Shown: positions 8,578-16,084 of the stretch, in pieces
Layout of the letters: each line of letters starts with the position of its first letter
Position numbering within the stretch: the stretch's first letter is position 1
From: Virgibacillus_F flavescens
GTDB lineage: Bacteria; Bacillota; Bacilli; Bacillales; Amphibacillaceae
Direction of reading: 5' to 3'
Length of the DNA stretch: 64,000 nucleotides
Assembly (NCBI RefSeq): GCF_050574275.1
Contig: NZ_CP192260.1
Location: forward strand, 1,674,001 to 1,738,000
Notes under the pieces: model-generated
Seen by the model: the letters and a program-made list of their open reading frames with translations, nothing else
The model's database searches: none
What the model was told of the DNA's origin: nothing
Translations under genes and position numbers: made by a program

Positions 8578-9996
8578 ATGAGTAAACTTATTACTTATTT
8601 ATTAATTGCAGTATTAGTTGTAACTAGTACATTAGTAAACTGGCAGAGTGTTTCTGCTTCAACAATCGAAGGTGCAAAAGATAAGATAAATGAAATAGAG
8701 TCACAAAAAAGTGAAGTTGATAAAAAGCAGCATAAGGTAAACGAAGAAAAAGAAGTAACAGAAGAAAACATTGATGAAAACCTTACGGAACAAGAAAAAG
8801 TTACAAATGAAATTAAAAAAATTGACGATAAACTAGCAAACACAAAGTCTTCCATTCAAGCAAAAGAACAGGAAATCAAGAAGACAAATAAAGAAATCGA
8901 ACAACTTAAAACGGATATTATTGAATTGCACAAAAGTATTAAAAAACGTGAAGAGCTTCTAAAGGATCGTTTACGTACAATTCAAAAAAACGGTGGGGAT
9001 ATGCGTTACATAGAAGTAATTCTAGGTGCCCAGAACTTTGGTGACTTTGTCAGTCGTTCTTCAGCAGTAAATACCATCATGGACCAAGATAAAAATATCA
9101 TGGAAGTACATATGGCTGAAAAAAGAGAACTGGAAGAAAAGAAGAACGAAGTATTAAATAAAAAAGAAGCACTTGAAAGTCAAAAGCAAGAACTAGTAAC
9201 ACTAAAATCACAATTAGATAAACAAATTGCTAAAAAAGAAGAACTTATGAAACAATTAGAAAAAGAGCATGCAAATCTAGAAGTAAATAAAGAAGAATTA
9301 GAAGAAGAATCAGCCGAACTGCATGCTGTGGAAGATAAACTTCAGCAAGAAATGAAGTCAGCAGAAGCTGAGATACAGAGATTACAGAAAATCGCAATGG
9401 AAAAAGCCAGAAAAGCAAGAGAAGCCAGAGAAGCAAAAGCAGCAAGAGAACAAGCGGCACGAGAGAAAGCTGCACAAGAACAAGCGGCTAAAGAGCAAGC
9501 AGCCCGAGAAGCAGAAGCGAAAAGAAACTCGCAACCAGCTCCTGCTCCACAACCGGCACCACAGCTTGAGCCTGTAGCAAAAGTAAAAGCAGATTTCATC
9601 TGGCCAGCTGCCGGAAGTCGCACTTCTAATTATGGAGTGAGATACGATCCATTCACAAACCAGCGCTCCGTTCATGGTGGAATCGATATTGGTGGACCAG
9701 TTGGAACAACGATACGTGCGTCTATTTCTGGGTATGCAATGCCAGTAAACATTGATTCATCATATGGTAATCATGTACTTGTAGTTGGAGAAGTAAATGG
9801 AAAGTCATACACCACGCTATATGCACACATGTCAGGAACAGCTATTGGCGGCGGTAAGTATGTTGAACAAGGTGAAACAATTGGTTACATGGGTAGTACT
9901 GGAAGATCAACGGGATCACATTTACATTTTGAGATTCATATTGGTTCATATAGCGGATTCTCAAGCTCTGTTAACCCAATTAACTATTTAAATTAA
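8578..9996 (+). CDS. Secreted coiled-coil M23 (LytM) peptidoglycan endopeptidase, EnvC-like
   Basis: Predicted to cut peptide cross-links under FtsEX control. Start ATG 8578 (alternatives TTG 8575 and 8554) gives 472 residues. A signal peptide ends at VSAS (about residue 28). A long Lys/Glu-rich coiled coil covers about residues 30-240, an Ala/Arg/Glu-rich then Pro-rich linker follows, and a C-terminal LytM domain starts at DFIWPAAG. The zinc ligands are intact: HGGID, YAHMSG and HLHFEIH. This differs from E. coli EnvC, whose LytM domain is degenerate, and from B. subtilis CwlO, which is NlpC/P60. The position right after ftsX supports the partnership. Confidence 0.9.
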   Translation: MSKLITYLLIAVLVVTSTLVNWQSVSASTIEGAKDKINEIESQKSEVDKKQHKVNEEKEVTEENIDENLTEQEKVTNEIKKIDDKLANTKSSIQAKEQEIKKTNKEIEQLKTDIIELHKSIKKREELLKDRLRTIQKNGGDMRYIEVILGAQNFGDFVSRSSAVNTIMDQDKNIMEVHMAEKRELEEKKNEVLNKKEALESQKQELVTLKSQLDKQIAKKEELMKQLEKEHANLEVNKEELEEESAELHAVEDKLQQEMKSAEAEIQRLQKIAMEKARKAREAREAKAAREQAAREKAAQEQAAKEQAAREAEAKRNSQPAPAPQPAPQLEPVAKVKADFIWPAAGSRTSNYGVRYDPFTNQRSVHGGIDIGGPVGTTIRASISGYAMPVNIDSSYGNHVLVVGEVNGKSYTTLYAHMSGTAIGGGKYVEQGETIGYMGSTGRSTGSHLHFEIHIGSYSGFSSSVNPINYLN

Positions 9997-10037
9997 GATG
10001 CATGTATTTGCAATTGTTTGGCATAAACTATAATATT

Positions 10038-10072
10038 AAAGGCATCGCACATTACGGTGTGGTGCCTTTTTT
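10038..10072 (+). terminator. Terminator of the ftsE-ftsX-M23 operon
   Basis: Stem AAAGGCATCGCAC (10038-10050) pairs with 10057-10069 with two G-U pairs; loop of 6; T6 tail. Confidence 0.9.
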
Positions 10073-10076
10073 GGCA

Positions 10077-10166
10077 GGTAAGAAAGTATAATCTCTTTCT
10101 TACTGCATAAGTGCAACTAAGCTTTCGTCATTAATACTTGGCGATTAGCCGATTTTTCTAACATAT
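10077..10166 (+). repeat. Four-hairpin dispersed element, near-full copy
   Basis: Successive small inverted repeats: GTAAGAAAG...CTTTCTTAC, TGCA-TAAG-TGCA, a degenerate GGC-TTTC-GCC, and CTTGGCGATTAGCCGA (degenerate). It matches the copy at 60784-60872 over its length. It sits upstream of ctpB, while an internally deleted inverted copy lies directly downstream at 11683-11735. Confidence 0.75.
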
Positions 10167-10218
10167 AAGTTGATTACGCGAATTTCTAATAGTTTGTATT
10201 ACGTTTAGGGGTGAAGCA

Positions 10219-11682
10219 ATGAATTTAAAAAAACAACACATTAGTTTAGTGTTGATAGCGGCTTTGATTCTAGGATTTGGTGGAGCGTATGTTGGGGTAC
10301 AAGTTGCTCAATCTGACCTCTCCCAGCAGACCAAGGAGCTTGTAACAGGTGATTCAAGTGAAAAGGAAACACCAGAAGTAACAGGTGAAACGCCTGAAAA
10401 TATGGATAAAGTTGTCCAAGCTTATAGCCTGATTAAAGAAAATTATTTGAAAGATGTTAAGGATCAGCAGTTAATTGAAGGTGCGGTCCAAGGTATGCTG
10501 GATACGTTAGAAGATCCATATAGTACGTATATGGATGTTGAAACGATGAAAAGCTTCAATGACACAATTGAATCCTCATTCGAAGGTATTGGCGCAGAAG
10601 TAAGTATGGTTAATAACACCGTAACTATAATTGCCCCTATAAAAGATTCACCGGCAGAAGAATCAGGATTGCGGCCAAATGATCAAATACTGAGTGTAGA
10701 TGATAAGAGTGTTCAGGGTCTAGATCTATTTGAAGCTGTAGAGAAGATCAGAGGAAAAAAAGGCACTGAAGTTGTTTTGGAGATTAAACGTCCTGGAGTA
10801 AGCGAACCATTTGATGTAACAATAACTCGTGACGATATACCGCTCGAAACGGTTTATTCTGAAATGAAAACAATTGATGGTAAAAAAACTGGTGTTATTG
10901 AGATAACAACATTTTCAGAAAACACTGCAGCAGACTTCAAGAAACAATTAACAAAGCTTGAAGAGGATGGAATGGAAGGATTAGTCATTGATGTTCGAGG
11001 GAATCCTGGTGGATTATTGAATTCAGTTGAAGCTATTTTAAAAGAGTTCATCCCTAAAGATATGCCTTACGTTCAGATTGAAGATGGTGAGGGGAAGAAA
11101 ACACCGTACCATTCTGAGTTGGAAGAAAAAAAACCATATCCAATCAGTGTATTAATTAATGAGGGTAGTGCTTCAGCTTCTGAGATACTTGCTGTTGCAA
11201 TGAAAGAAGCTGGTTATGATGTTGTAGGAACGAAAAGCTACGGTAAAGGAACAGTTCAAAAAGCTATACCTTTTGGAGATGGCAGTACAATAAAATTAAC
11301 ATTTTTCAAATGGCTCTCACCTGAAGGGAATTGGATACATGAAAAAGGTGTCAAGCCGACAGTGAAAGTTGAGCAGCCTGATTATTTTTATACGAATCCG
11401 ATTCAAATTGAAGAACCTTTAGGTTATGACGAGACCGGCGAAAACATTAAAAATATTCAGCTGATGCTAAAAGGGCTGGGTTATGCGCCTGGTCGAACAG
11501 ATGGCTATTTTAGTAAAGCAACTGCAGAAGCAGTAGAAAAATTTCAGACTGATTCTGACTTAAAAGTTACCAGTGAAGTTGATGAAAAAACTGCTGGTTT
11601 AATTGAAAGTAAATTGGTTGAAAAAATACGCAGTGGCAAAAACGATAAACAACAGGAGAAAGCTTTACAATCACTTTATTAA
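10219..11682 (+). CDS. ctpB: C-terminal processing serine peptidase, CtpA/CtpB family
   Basis: An S41 protease acting outside the membrane; in B. subtilis CtpB cleaves SpoIVFA in sporulation signalling. The 487 residues comprise an N-terminal signal anchor (about residues 8-30), an N-terminal helical region, a PDZ domain (about 110-195), the S41 core and a C-terminal peptidoglycan-binding domain (NIQLMLKGLGYAPG). Catalytic Ser lies in EGSASASE and Lys in SYGKGTVQ, with Gln four residues later. The symbol follows the ftsX-ctpB-minJ order of B. subtilis; CtpA is the paralogous alternative. Confidence 0.88.
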   Translation: MNLKKQHISLVLIAALILGFGGAYVGVQVAQSDLSQQTKELVTGDSSEKETPEVTGETPENMDKVVQAYSLIKENYLKDVKDQQLIEGAVQGMLDTLEDPYSTYMDVETMKSFNDTIESSFEGIGAEVSMVNNTVTIIAPIKDSPAEESGLRPNDQILSVDDKSVQGLDLFEAVEKIRGKKGTEVVLEIKRPGVSEPFDVTITRDDIPLETVYSEMKTIDGKKTGVIEITTFSENTAADFKKQLTKLEEDGMEGLVIDVRGNPGGLLNSVEAILKEFIPKDMPYVQIEDGEGKKTPYHSELEEKKPYPISVLINEGSASASEILAVAMKEAGYDVVGTKSYGKGTVQKAIPFGDGSTIKLTFFKWLSPEGNWIHEKGVKPTVKVEQPDYFYTNPIQIEEPLGYDETGENIKNIQLMLKGLGYAPGRTDGYFSKATAEAVEKFQTDSDLKVTSEVDEKTAGLIESKLVEKIRSGKNDKQQEKALQSLY

Positions 11683-11735
11683 AAAACTTTGGCTTATCGC
11701 CAATTCTTAATGGCGAGCCTTTTTACTTTCTTACC
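11683..11735 (-). repeat. Four-hairpin dispersed element, internally deleted, inverted copy
   Basis: The minus strand reads GGTAAGAAAGTA, then AAAAGGCTCGCC, ATTAAGAATTGGCG and ATAAGCCAA, matching the ends of the element but lacking the middle ~30 bases. On the plus strand it forms CGCCA...TGGCG followed by a T run right after the ctpB stop, so it may serve as a terminator. Confidence 0.7.
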
Positions 11736-11746
11736 TGATTAACCAA

Positions 11747-11779
11747 AAAATTCGCGAGTTATGCTCGCGAATTTTCTTG
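11747..11779 (+). terminator. Rho-independent terminator after ctpB
   Basis: 12-bp stem (11747-11758 with 11764-11775), 5-nt loop TTATG, T-rich tail. Confidence 0.85.
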
Positions 11780-11883
11780 TATCAACGTAAAATAAACTTA
11801 AAAGTTGTCCTGCTTTGTGCAGGAAACGAGCTAGTCGACAGCGAATAAATAGAGTAAAGTGATGTTTGTGGAAGGTGATCAGA

Positions 11884-13080
11884 ATGGCAGATGCTTGGAG
11901 TTTAGAATTAATAAAAGGAATAGGAAAGTTATTTTTAAATCCACTAACTTACTGGATTGTTATATTATTAGTATTAGCAGGGTTAAGAAGAACGCGCAGG
12001 GAACGCATCAATTTTGGCAGTAAAATTAGTGATGTTTTTTCAGAGTGCAAGGGCACATGGCTAACCTCATTAGTTGCTGGACTTCTTATCTCAGGAATTT
12101 GTATTGGTGTTGGTCTTGTTTTCACATATGAAACATTAGCATTACTGTGTATTGTAACTATATTATTAAGCATAGCCTTGCGTTTCACGATGCTTTCACC
12201 TAGTTATACGATTGGTTTCACCTTATTTATCCTATTATTTATGCCGACCGTTATTGACAATCAATCATACTTTAATGCTGATTTATTCAGTGAAATTAAT
12301 TTTACTGGGGTTTCACTTCTGATCGGATTATTTTTATTTGTAGAAGCTGGAGTAACACATGGTGTGAGGAAAAATCAATCTTTCCCAGATCTTCAGCTGA
12401 GCTCACGAGGTAAATGGTTTGGCTTTCATCATATTAAAAAGTTAAGTGTTATTCCGTTTTTCACACTAGTACCAAGTGGACTGATTACTCCCTTTGCTGC
12501 TTACTGGCCATCCGTTTCATTAGATGGCGAATCGTACGGACTTATTTTATTTCCATTTATAGTAGGTTTTGATCATACGGTAAAAAGTGTTATCCCAGAA
12601 ATTGCTGCTCAAAAATTAGGGAAACAAATCTACCTGTTAGGAACAATTGTTTTGTGTATAGCAATTGGAAGTATTTATATGTGGAGTCTTTCCATTGTTG
12701 CGGCAGTTGTTGCTATTATTGGCCGTGAATATATAACGTATCGGCATCGGGGGATGGAACGGAAAAGGCAGTCGCTTTTCAATCGAAACCACCGAGGATT
12801 ATCCATTATAGCTATAAAACCTCACACCCCTGCTGAAAGATTAGACATCAATATTGGAGAAATAGTTAGTAAAGTTAACGGTCAACCGGTACAGGATGTA
12901 GAGGAATTTTATTACTATCTGCAAAAAAGCGGAGCATTTTTTAAACTGGAGGTATTAGATCTTGCTGGTGAAGTACGACTAATCCAGAGTGCTTTGTATC
13001 AAAATGATCATCATGAGCTAGGTCTGGTATTTGTTAAAGAACGCTATCATTCCAGTGAAAAAATAAAAAAAGTTAAGTAA
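11884..13080 (+). CDS. minJ: MinJ-like division-site topology protein
   Basis: In B. subtilis MinJ bridges DivIVA and MinD and keeps division at mid-cell. Start ATG 11884 with GAAGGTGAT gives 398 residues, matching MinJ (about 397); a TTG at 11866 is less likely. About seven or eight hydrophobic segments cover residues 20-300, followed by a cytoplasmic PDZ domain at the C terminus (LSIIAIKPHTPAERLDI, then VNGQPVQDVEEF). It follows ctpB, as in B. subtilis (yvjD). The sequence is divergent, so the call rests on architecture, length and synteny. Confidence 0.85.
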   Translation: MADAWSLELIKGIGKLFLNPLTYWIVILLVLAGLRRTRRERINFGSKISDVFSECKGTWLTSLVAGLLISGICIGVGLVFTYETLALLCIVTILLSIALRFTMLSPSYTIGFTLFILLFMPTVIDNQSYFNADLFSEINFTGVSLLIGLFLFVEAGVTHGVRKNQSFPDLQLSSRGKWFGFHHIKKLSVIPFFTLVPSGLITPFAAYWPSVSLDGESYGLILFPFIVGFDHTVKSVIPEIAAQKLGKQIYLLGTIVLCIAIGSIYMWSLSIVAAVVAIIGREYITYRHRGMERKRQSLFNRNHRGLSIIAIKPHTPAERLDINIGEIVSKVNGQPVQDVEEFYYYLQKSGAFFKLEVLDLAGEVRLIQSALYQNDHHELGLVFVKERYHSSEKIKKVK

Positions 13081-13117
13081 AAAGCATCAGCTGAATTTCA
13101 CTCAGCTGATGCTTTTC
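13081..13117. terminator. Bidirectional terminator between minJ and the YtkA-like gene
   Basis: 14-bp perfect stem (13081-13094 with 13102-13115) with A and T runs at the outer ends, between convergent genes. Confidence 0.85.
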
Positions 13118-13129
13118 CAAATTTACGTC

Positions 13130-13870
13130 CTATTTAACTTCAATTTTGAATTCTTCATGTGTATGAATATCTTCTTTTTCAACGTGAACAGTAATGTGAT
13201 ATAAGCCTTGCTCCTGCAACGTCATGTCGGTTTGGTAATAACCATCTTTTGATTCGTTTAATGTAACATAGTTATGTTTTTCGCTGCCATCTTTCCATAC
13301 TTCAAGACGTACAAGTGCATTCTTTAATGGGGCATCATCATGTGTTACTTTTACTGGATAGGTTGAAGCTTTGGCAGAACTAACCTTGTCCGGCATTTGA
13401 AAATCGATAGCTGTATTGGAATGATGGTGGCTTTCTTTTTCATTCGTTTGTTCGCTTGTTGATTTGTTTTGATCGGTTTTACCAATCTTTATCTGCGTTT
13501 TCGGCATTGTATGCATGTCACGAGCTGTTACATGGGACTGAACAAAATATACGGCATTTTCCTCGAATGTCATTTCAGCAGTGTATACACCTTTACCCTC
13601 ATGTTTAGCTTTAATCATTTCATTTTTTTCTTTTGCTCCATCTTTCCAGACTTCAAACTCAACTTCATCCGCGTCTTCTACAGCTTTATCAGCTTGAGTT
13701 ACGGAAACTTCTAATTTAACTGTGTCGCCCTTGTCTGCACTTTCTGGAACGCTCAGATCAACTTCTATTGGTTTAATTTCTTCTCCACCTGTGCTATTTT
13801 TAGATTCATCATTGGTACCACACGCACTAAGCACCAAGATTATAATGATAAAAAATAAAGTTTGTTTCAT
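13130..13870 (-). CDS. Lipoprotein with two YtkA-like domains
   Basis: A 246-residue predicted lipoprotein. The lipobox is LSACG, with start ATG 13870 set by AAAGGATGG at optimal distance; an ATG 12 bases upstream overlaps that site. Two related beta-rich repeats of about 90 residues share VEFEVWKDG / VRLEVWKDG, G-Y/V-Y and a C-terminal DMHT / DIHTHE segment. This is the YtkA-like (FixH-related) fold of Bacillus surface proteins, with a His-rich linker (SHHHSN) between. Function is unknown; the His-rich segments make metal binding possible. Single gene, own terminator. Confidence 0.82.
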   Translation of the reverse strand: MKQTLFFIIIILVLSACGTNDESKNSTGGEEIKPIEVDLSVPESADKGDTVKLEVSVTQADKAVEDADEVEFEVWKDGAKEKNEMIKAKHEGKGVYTAEMTFEENAVYFVQSHVTARDMHTMPKTQIKIGKTDQNKSTSEQTNEKESHHHSNTAIDFQMPDKVSSAKASTYPVKVTHDDAPLKNALVRLEVWKDGSEKHNYVTLNESKDGYYQTDMTLQEQGLYHITVHVEKEDIHTHEEFKIEVK

Positions 13871-14010
13871 ACAAGTATCCATCCTTTAGTTGATTTCTGT
13901 TAGGTTTGATTATAGTGGAAAACACAGCTGTAAACAAACAAACCTTTTGTGAACGATTTTAATATGGTAAAAGTGGGTACTACTCTAATAGGCAGGCAAG
14001 ACAAAATAAT

Positions 14011-14024
14011 CGAATATTTGTTCG
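14011..14024 (+). promoter_or_regulatory. LexA (DinR) SOS box of uvrBA
   Basis: CGAATATTTGTTCG matches the B. subtilis SOS box CGAAC-N4-GTTCG with one mismatch. It lies 70 bases before uvrB, with -10-like TAAAAT at 14034-14039 and TGGTAAACT at 14053-14061 downstream. uvrBA is a known LexA target in B. subtilis. Confidence 0.75.
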
Positions 14025-14094
14025 TGTTTATGTTAAAATAGAAATACAATTATGGTAAACTATTTATAGATAATCCAGAACGGAGGCAAGGCTA

Positions 14095-16077
14095 GTGAAA
14101 AATCAGTTTGAACTAGTGTCCCAATATAAACCAAGTGGGGACCAGCCAAAGGCAATTGAAGAATTAGTCGATCGAATTAAAGCAGGACAACATCATCAGA
14201 CATTACTTGGAGCAACAGGTACCGGTAAAACATTTACGGTTTCCAATGTTGTGACAGAGATTAATAGACCAACCCTTGTAATTGCGCATAATAAAACACT
14301 GGCTGGCCAATTATATAGTGAGTTTAAGGAATTTTTTCCAAATAATGCAGTAGAGTACTTTGTAAGTTTTTATGACTATTATCAACCAGAAGCGTATGTA
14401 CCATCCAGTGACACATTTATCGAGAAGGATTCAAGTATTAATGATGAAATTGATAAATTACGACATTCAGCTACGTCATCTTTATTTGAACGAAGAGATG
14501 TTTTAGTTGTTGCCAGTGTATCCTGTATCTATGGTTTAGGTTCGCCGGAAGAATACAGCAGCCAGGTGCTCTCGATACGGATGGGCATGGAAAAAGATCG
14601 GGATCAGTTATTGCGGGACTTAGTAAATATCCAATATGCAAGAAATGACATTAAGTTCCAGCGTGGAACGTTCCGCGTACGTGGGGACTCTGTTGAGGTC
14701 ATTCCAGCGTCAAAAGAAGAGCATTGTTACCGAATCGAATTTTTTGGCGATGAGATTGATCGAATTCGTGAGGTGGACGCACTAACAGGAGAAATAATTG
14801 GTGACCGGGAACATGTTGCCGTTTATCCAGCATCCCACTTTGTTACCAGAGAAGAAAAACTGAAGCTTGCCATAAAAAATATTGAAACAGAATTGGAAGA
14901 ACGACTAAAAGTTCTTCGCTCTGAAAATAAATTGCTGGAAGCGCAGCGAATTGAGCAGCGTACAAATTATGATATCGAAATGATGCAGGAAATGGGATAT
15001 TGTTCAGGAATTGAGAACTATTCAAGACATTTAACGCTTCGTGAGGAAGGCGCCACACCGTATACGCTGTTTGATTACTTTCCAGACGATTTTCTGTGTG
15101 TAGTGGATGAATCACATGCCACGCTGCCACAAGTAAGAGGTATGTTTAATGGAGACAGAGCGCGCAAACAAGTATTAGTGGATCATGGATTCAGATTACC
15201 GTCGGCGCTTGATAACCGACCTCTTATGTTTGATGAATTTGAAAAGAAAACAAATCAGCTTATTTATGTATCAGCAACTCCGGGACCGTATGAGCTGGAA
15301 CACACACCTGATATGACCGAACAAATTATTCGACCTACAGGTTTACTGGATCCTAAAATAGAAATCCGTCCAATTGAGGGGCAAATAGATAACCTGATTG
15401 GAGAGATTAATAAACGTTCGGAGAAAAATGAGCGGGTTTTAGTTACTACTTTAACGAAAAAAATGTCAGAAGATCTGACAGACTATCTAAAAGAGCTCGG
15501 AATAAAAGTAGCATATTTACATTCTGAGATAAAGACCTTGGAAAGAATTGAGGTTATCCGAGATCTGCGAGTTGGAAAATATGATGTCTTAATTGGAATA
15601 AACTTGCTGCGTGAAGGACTTGATATTCCAGAGGTTTCATTAGTTGCTATCTTGGACGCTGATAAAGAAGGTTTCTTACGTTCGGAGCGTTCCTTAATTC
15701 AAACGATGGGACGTGCAGCACGTAATGAGAACGGTCAAGTAGTGATGTATGCAGATAAAATTACAAATTCCATGCAGGTTGCAATAGACGAAACAACTCG
15801 TCGACGCGAAAAGCAACTTGCTTATAATATAGAACATGGTATCACTCCAACTACTATCAAAAAAGAAGTTCGTGATGTCATTCGAGCAACAGTTGCAGCT
15901 GAAGATAATGCTGAATATGAAGAGAAGTCGAAGAATCTATCTAAGTTAACTAAGAAAGAAAAAGAGAAAGTAATTAAGAATATGGAAAAAGAAATGAAAG
16001 AAGCTGCAAAAGCGCTTGATTTTGAAAAAGCTGCTGAACTGCGAGATATTTTACTTGAACTTAAGGCGGAGGGATAA
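14095..16077 (+). CDS. uvrB: Excinuclease ABC subunit B
   Basis: DNA helicase-like damage verifier of nucleotide excision repair; loaded by UvrA, it recruits UvrC. The 660 residues start at GTG 14095 behind CGGAGGCAAGG. Visible are Walker A LGATGTGKTFT (about residue 40), the beta-hairpin region with DYYQPEAYVP, helicase motifs DESHATLPQ and QTMGRAARN, and the C-terminal UVR domain (AAKALDFEKAAELRD) that contacts UvrC. uvrA follows after 7 bases. Confidence 0.98.
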   Translation: MKNQFELVSQYKPSGDQPKAIEELVDRIKAGQHHQTLLGATGTGKTFTVSNVVTEINRPTLVIAHNKTLAGQLYSEFKEFFPNNAVEYFVSFYDYYQPEAYVPSSDTFIEKDSSINDEIDKLRHSATSSLFERRDVLVVASVSCIYGLGSPEEYSSQVLSIRMGMEKDRDQLLRDLVNIQYARNDIKFQRGTFRVRGDSVEVIPASKEEHCYRIEFFGDEIDRIREVDALTGEIIGDREHVAVYPASHFVTREEKLKLAIKNIETELEERLKVLRSENKLLEAQRIEQRTNYDIEMMQEMGYCSGIENYSRHLTLREEGATPYTLFDYFPDDFLCVVDESHATLPQVRGMFNGDRARKQVLVDHGFRLPSALDNRPLMFDEFEKKTNQLIYVSATPGPYELEHTPDMTEQIIRPTGLLDPKIEIRPIEGQIDNLIGEINKRSEKNERVLVTTLTKKMSEDLTDYLKELGIKVAYLHSEIKTLERIEVIRDLRVGKYDVLIGINLLREGLDIPEVSLVAILDADKEGFLRSERSLIQTMGRAARNENGQVVMYADKITNSMQVAIDETTRRREKQLAYNIEHGITPTTIKKEVRDVIRATVAAEDNAEYEEKSKNLSKLTKKEKEKVIKNMEKEMKEAAKALDFEKAAELRDILLELKAEG

Positions 16078-16084
16078 CAGATAT

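Noticed and set aside
9342..9675. Ala/Cys-rich open frames opposite the M23 gene
   Set aside because: Shadow of the Ala/Lys/Glu-repeat linker on the other strand.
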